Below are positions 30,910 to 33,463 of a stretch of DNA of 33,463 nucleotides, in pieces. Under the pieces are notes generated by a model that saw only the letters and a program-made list of their open reading frames with translations, had not been told where the DNA came from and did no database searches. Origin of the DNA: CAIWXH01 sp964555675 (GTDB lineage: Bacteria > Chloroflexota > Chloroflexia > Chloroflexales > Chloroflexaceae); the NCBI GenBank assembly GCA_964555675.1, contig CAZKTU010000050.1, positions 1 to 33,463 of the forward strand, given 5' to 3'. Within the stretch, counting starts at the first letter, position 1, and every line of letters begins with the position of its first letter. Both the position numbers and the translations under genes were made by a program.

Positions 30910-31599
30910 ATGGACATCCTCACCGTCAACGCGCTGGAGAAGCGCTTCACCATCCACGCCCTTGAGCGCGAGCTGATCGCCTTCCACAACGTGAGCTTCA
31001 GGCTGCGGGCGGGCGAGCTGCTGCTGGTGCGCGGGCCGAACGGCGTCGGCAAGTCGTCGCTGCTGCGCTGCCTGTACCGCACCTACCTGCCCGACGCGGG
31101 CGAGGCGATCTTCCACTCGAGGCGCGGGCCGGTCGACCTGGCGCGGGCGGCCGACGTGGATATCGCCCTGCTGCGCCGCAGCGAGATCGGCCACGTCACC
31201 CAGTTCCTGCGCCCGCGCCCGCGGGTGAGCGCCCTCGACCTGGTGGCCGAGCCGCTGCTGGTGGCGGGGATCGCCGCCGACGAAGCCCTCGCGACGGCCG
31301 GCGGCTGGCTCGAGGACCTGGGCCTGAAGCGGGCGATCTGGGGCGCCTACCCGAGCACCTTCTCGGGCGGCGAGCAGCAGAAGATCAACCTGGCCCGGGC
31401 CCTGATCGCGCCGCGGCGCCTGCTGCTGCTCGACGAGCCGACCTCGGCCCTCGACCCGCGGGCCCGCGCGGCCCTGCGCGGCCGAATCGCCGAGCTGAAG
31501 GCCGCCGGCGTGGCCATGATCGGCATCTTCCACCACGCCGAGGATATTGCCGGCATGGTCGACGCCGAGATCGTGCTCGAGGCCCCGCCCACACTGTAG
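30910..31599 (+). CDS. phnL: C-P lyase ATPase PhnL
   Basis: 229 residues. Walker A GPNGVGKSS (42-50), then LLRCLYRTYLPDAGEAIF, IGHVTQFLRPRPRVSALDLVAEPLL, ABC signature FSGGEQQKINLARALI and Walker B LLLLDEPTSALDP. The IGHVTQFLR-P segment is PhnL-specific. PhnL assembles with PhnK on the core complex. GAGG before the ATG, 6 bp after phnK. Confidence 0.93.
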   Translation: MDILTVNALEKRFTIHALERELIAFHNVSFRLRAGELLLVRGPNGVGKSSLLRCLYRTYLPDAGEAIFHSRRGPVDLARAADVDIALLRRSEIGHVTQFLRPRPRVSALDLVAEPLLVAGIAADEALATAGGWLEDLGLKRAIWGAYPSTFSGGEQQKINLARALIAPRRLLLLDEPTSALDPRARAALRGRIAELKAAGVAMIGIFHHAEDIAGMVDAEIVLEAPPTL

Positions 31600-31636
31600 T
31601 GGTGTGACACAGCGATTGAGGAGTTCAGCGCCATCT

Positions 31637-32806
31637 ATGCAGATTATTAATGCGCGCATTATTTTGCCGGAGGCCGTCATCGAGCGGGGCTGGCTGCGCC
31701 TGGAGGGCGGCCTGATCGCCCAGGTTGGCGAGGGCGAGGCCCCGGCGGGGGGCGGGCGCAGCGTCGAGGGGGCCGGGCTGACGGTCATGCCCGGGGCGAT
31801 CGACCTGCACGGCGACATGCTCGAGCGCGAGGTCGAGCCGCGGCCGGGGGCCAACTTTCCCCTCGACATGGCCGTCCACGAGCTCGACAAGCGCCTGGCG
31901 GCGGCGGGCGTCACCACGGCCTACGCCGCGCTCTCGTTCTGGGACCACGACAACCAGGACACCGTGCGCGGGCAAGAGCTGGTCTACAAGCTGGTGCACG
32001 CGATCCACGCGCTGCGCGACGGCCTGCTGACCGACCTGCGCGTCCACGCCCGGCTCGAAGTCTCGACCCCGCAGGTATTGCCGGCCCTGGGCGAGCTGCT
32101 CGAGGCGGGCAAGATCGAGCTGCTCTCGCTGATGGACCACACGCCGGGGCAGGGGCAGTACCGCAACATCGAGCACTACGTCGGCTTCATCAGCAAGTGG
32201 CGGCGGGTGGGCCGCGAGCACGTCGAGGAGGAGCTGCGCCAGCGGCTCGAGCGGGCCGGCAGCGTCGAAGAGCGCTGGGCCCTGGCCCGCGACATCGCGG
32301 GGCTGGCGGGCGAACTGGGGTTGCCGATCGCCTCGCACGACGACGACACCAGCGAGAAGATCGACCTGGTGGCCAGCCTGGGCGCGACAATCGCCGAGTT
32401 CCCCGTGACCCTTGAGGCGGCCGCCGAGGCCCGGGCCCGCGGCATGCACGTGGTGATGGGCGCCCCCAACGCCCTGCGCGGGGTCTCGCACTCGGGCAAC
32501 CTGAGCGCCCGCGAGGCCGTCGACGCGGGGCTGGTCGACTGCCTGGCGGCAGATTATCACCCGGCCACACTGTTGCAGGCGGCCTTCAGGCTGGCCGGCG
32601 AGGGCGCCCTGAGCTTACCGGCGGCGATCGGCCTGATCACGGCGGGGCCGGCGGCGGCCCTGGGGCTGAGCGACCGCGGGCGGATCGTCCCGGGCCTGCG
32701 CGCCGACCTCTGCCTGGTGGAGGATGGGCCGCGGCCGCGGGTGCGGGCCGCCCTGCGCGAAGGGACCCCGATCTACTGGGACGGGGCGATGTGGGGGCGC
32801 AGCTAA
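31637..32806 (+). CDS. phnM: alpha-D-ribose 1-methylphosphonate 5-triphosphate diphosphatase PhnM
   Basis: 389 residues, amidohydrolase fold. MPGAIDLHGDMLEREVEPRPGANFP is the PhnM form of the metal-binding H-x-D motif; SLMDHTPGQGQYRN (H ligand), IASHDDDT and LAADYHPATLLQAAFRLA follow in order. It removes pyrophosphate from the triphosphate intermediate before PhnJ acts. ATG 31637 is chosen because the family begins M-Q-I-I-N-A-R-I-I-L-P; the ribosome site GAGGAG is 13 bp off, so translation may be weak. 10 bp to the acetyltransferase. Confidence 0.92.
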   Translation: MQIINARIILPEAVIERGWLRLEGGLIAQVGEGEAPAGGGRSVEGAGLTVMPGAIDLHGDMLEREVEPRPGANFPLDMAVHELDKRLAAAGVTTAYAALSFWDHDNQDTVRGQELVYKLVHAIHALRDGLLTDLRVHARLEVSTPQVLPALGELLEAGKIELLSLMDHTPGQGQYRNIEHYVGFISKWRRVGREHVEEELRQRLERAGSVEERWALARDIAGLAGELGLPIASHDDDTSEKIDLVASLGATIAEFPVTLEAAAEARARGMHVVMGAPNALRGVSHSGNLSAREAVDAGLVDCLAADYHPATLLQAAFRLAGEGALSLPAAIGLITAGPAAALGLSDRGRIVPGLRADLCLVEDGPRPRVRAALREGTPIYWDGAMWGRS

Positions 32807-32816
32807 GGAGCACCGC

Positions 32817-33463
32817 ATGTACCAGATCGACCGCTTTCCCGAGGCTCCGGGCGAACGCCAGCCGAAGGGGCTGAGCGAGCAGCCCAGCATTCACCCCACG
32901 GCGCGGATCTGGGCGAGCCGGGTGGGGGCCTGGACCGAGATCGGCCCGCACACCCACATGGCCGAGAGCGACTTCGACGACTACAGCTACTGCGCCGGCG
33001 ACAACCAGATCATCTACGCGACGGTCGAGCGCTTCTGCTCGATCGCCTCGCACGTGCGGATCAACCCCGGCAACCACCCGATGGACCGGGTGACCCAGCA
33101 CCACATGACCTACAGGCGGGCCCAGTACGGCTTCGGCGAGCGCGACGACGACGAGTTCTTCGCCTGGCGCCGGGCCCACCGCTGCGTGGTCGGCCCCGAC
33201 GTCTGGATCGGCCACGGGGCGATCATTCTGCCCGGGGTGACGATCGGGGCCGGGGCCGTGGTGGGGGCGGGGGCCGTGGTCAGCAAAGATGTCGAGCCCT
33301 ATACGATTGTGGGCGGCGTGCCCGCGCGCGCCATTCGCCGGCGCTTCCCCGAAGCTATCGCCGAGCAGCTGCTGCGTATCGCCTGGTGGGAGTGGGACCG
33401 CGAGACTCTGGCGGCCCGCTTCGACGAGCTCGGCAACGTCGAGCGCTTCGTCGAGCGCTACGG
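32817..33463 (+). CDS. phn-associated hexapeptide-repeat acetyltransferase (3' end beyond window)
   Basis: At least 215 residues, open at the window end. AAGGAG 6 bp before ATG 32817. Left-handed beta-helix hexapeptide pattern: IHPTARIWASRVGAWTEIG, VGPDVWIGHGAIILPGVTIGAGAVVGAGAVVSKDVEPYTIVGGVPARAIRRRF, with the catalytic-type His in NPGNHPM. This is the phn_thr-fam (chloramphenicol-acetyltransferase-like) protein that commonly follows phnM in C-P lyase operons; its substrate is probably a phosphonate or its intermediate, but unproven. Same operon as phnM. Confidence 0.9.
   Translation, partial: MYQIDRFPEAPGERQPKGLSEQPSIHPTARIWASRVGAWTEIGPHTHMAESDFDDYSYCAGDNQIIYATVERFCSIASHVRINPGNHPMDRVTQHHMTYRRAQYGFGERDDDEFFAWRRAHRCVVGPDVWIGHGAIILPGVTIGAGAVVGAGAVVSKDVEPYTIVGGVPARAIRRRFPEAIAEQLLRIAWWEWDRETLAARFDELGNVERFVERY

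Overview
The window is 33.5 kb of mostly very GC-rich bacterial DNA. Clear Shine-Dalgarno sites, tight gene packing and many four-base or shorter overlaps are visible. Gene content (C-P lyase operon, GNAT/VOC/DUF6194/DUF1868 singletons, dispersed palindromes) and precursor style suggest a filamentous Chloroflexota-like organism; this is inference from gene content, not from a marker gene. Three runs of exactly 100 N (24475-24574, 26973-27072, 29577-29676) are assembly gaps of nominal size, and each lies inside a gene.

Region 1 (1-4.4 kb) is an accessory stretch, visibly AT-richer between about 0.6 and 3.9 kb. It holds a 21-bp tandem repeat, a decayed N-terminal remnant of an MmeI-type restriction-methylation protein, a secreted beta-propeller protein, a membrane protein joining a HEPN-like domain to a C-terminal sunset domain, a DUF1801 protein and an orphan Imm5-type immunity protein. 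Region 2 (4.4-10.3 kb) is housekeeping/accessory: VOC protein, six-helix membrane protein, DUF6194, GNAT, an S9 prolyl oligopeptidase, a 13-bp tandem array between convergent genes, and a ridA-LLM oxidoreductase pair.

Region 3 (11.0-18.0 kb) is a lasso-type RiPP locus: a GT14 glycosyltransferase, then B1 (PqqD-like RRE), B2 (transglutaminase-like protease), C (asparagine-synthetase-like cyclase), three tandem precursor peptides with one shared leader motif and three different cores, an HPr-kinase-like tailoring kinase and a nucleotidyltransferase. Near-identical strong promoters precede B1 and the first precursor. The leader would be bound by B1 and cut by B2, the core closed by C, and the Ser-containing tails are plausible targets of the kinase and nucleotidyltransferase. 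One core has no Asp/Glu at all, so the standard lactam cannot form in it.

Region 4 (18.0-24.1 kb) has an HD phosphohydrolase, a pentapeptide-repeat protein, a GNAT, an MBL-fold hydrolase, a YjbR-type protein, a second VOC protein, a DUF1868 2H phosphoesterase and a split chromate transporter, with several palindromic intergenic elements.

Region 5 (24.2 kb to the end) is phosphorus scavenging: a poly-aspartate protein, then phnC-E-D-G-H-I-J-K-L-M and a phn-type hexapeptide acetyltransferase cut by the window end. Two promoters (before the poly-Asp gene and before phnC) carry TTAA-type hexamers repeated every 11 bp, with the same 9-bp distance to the -10, which looks like a Pho box. PhnJ keeps the glycyl-radical motif but has lost three of the four conserved C-terminal cysteines, including the thiyl-radical cysteine. 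The lasso locus and this unusual PhnJ/poly-Asp Pho regulon are the two systems most worth following up.
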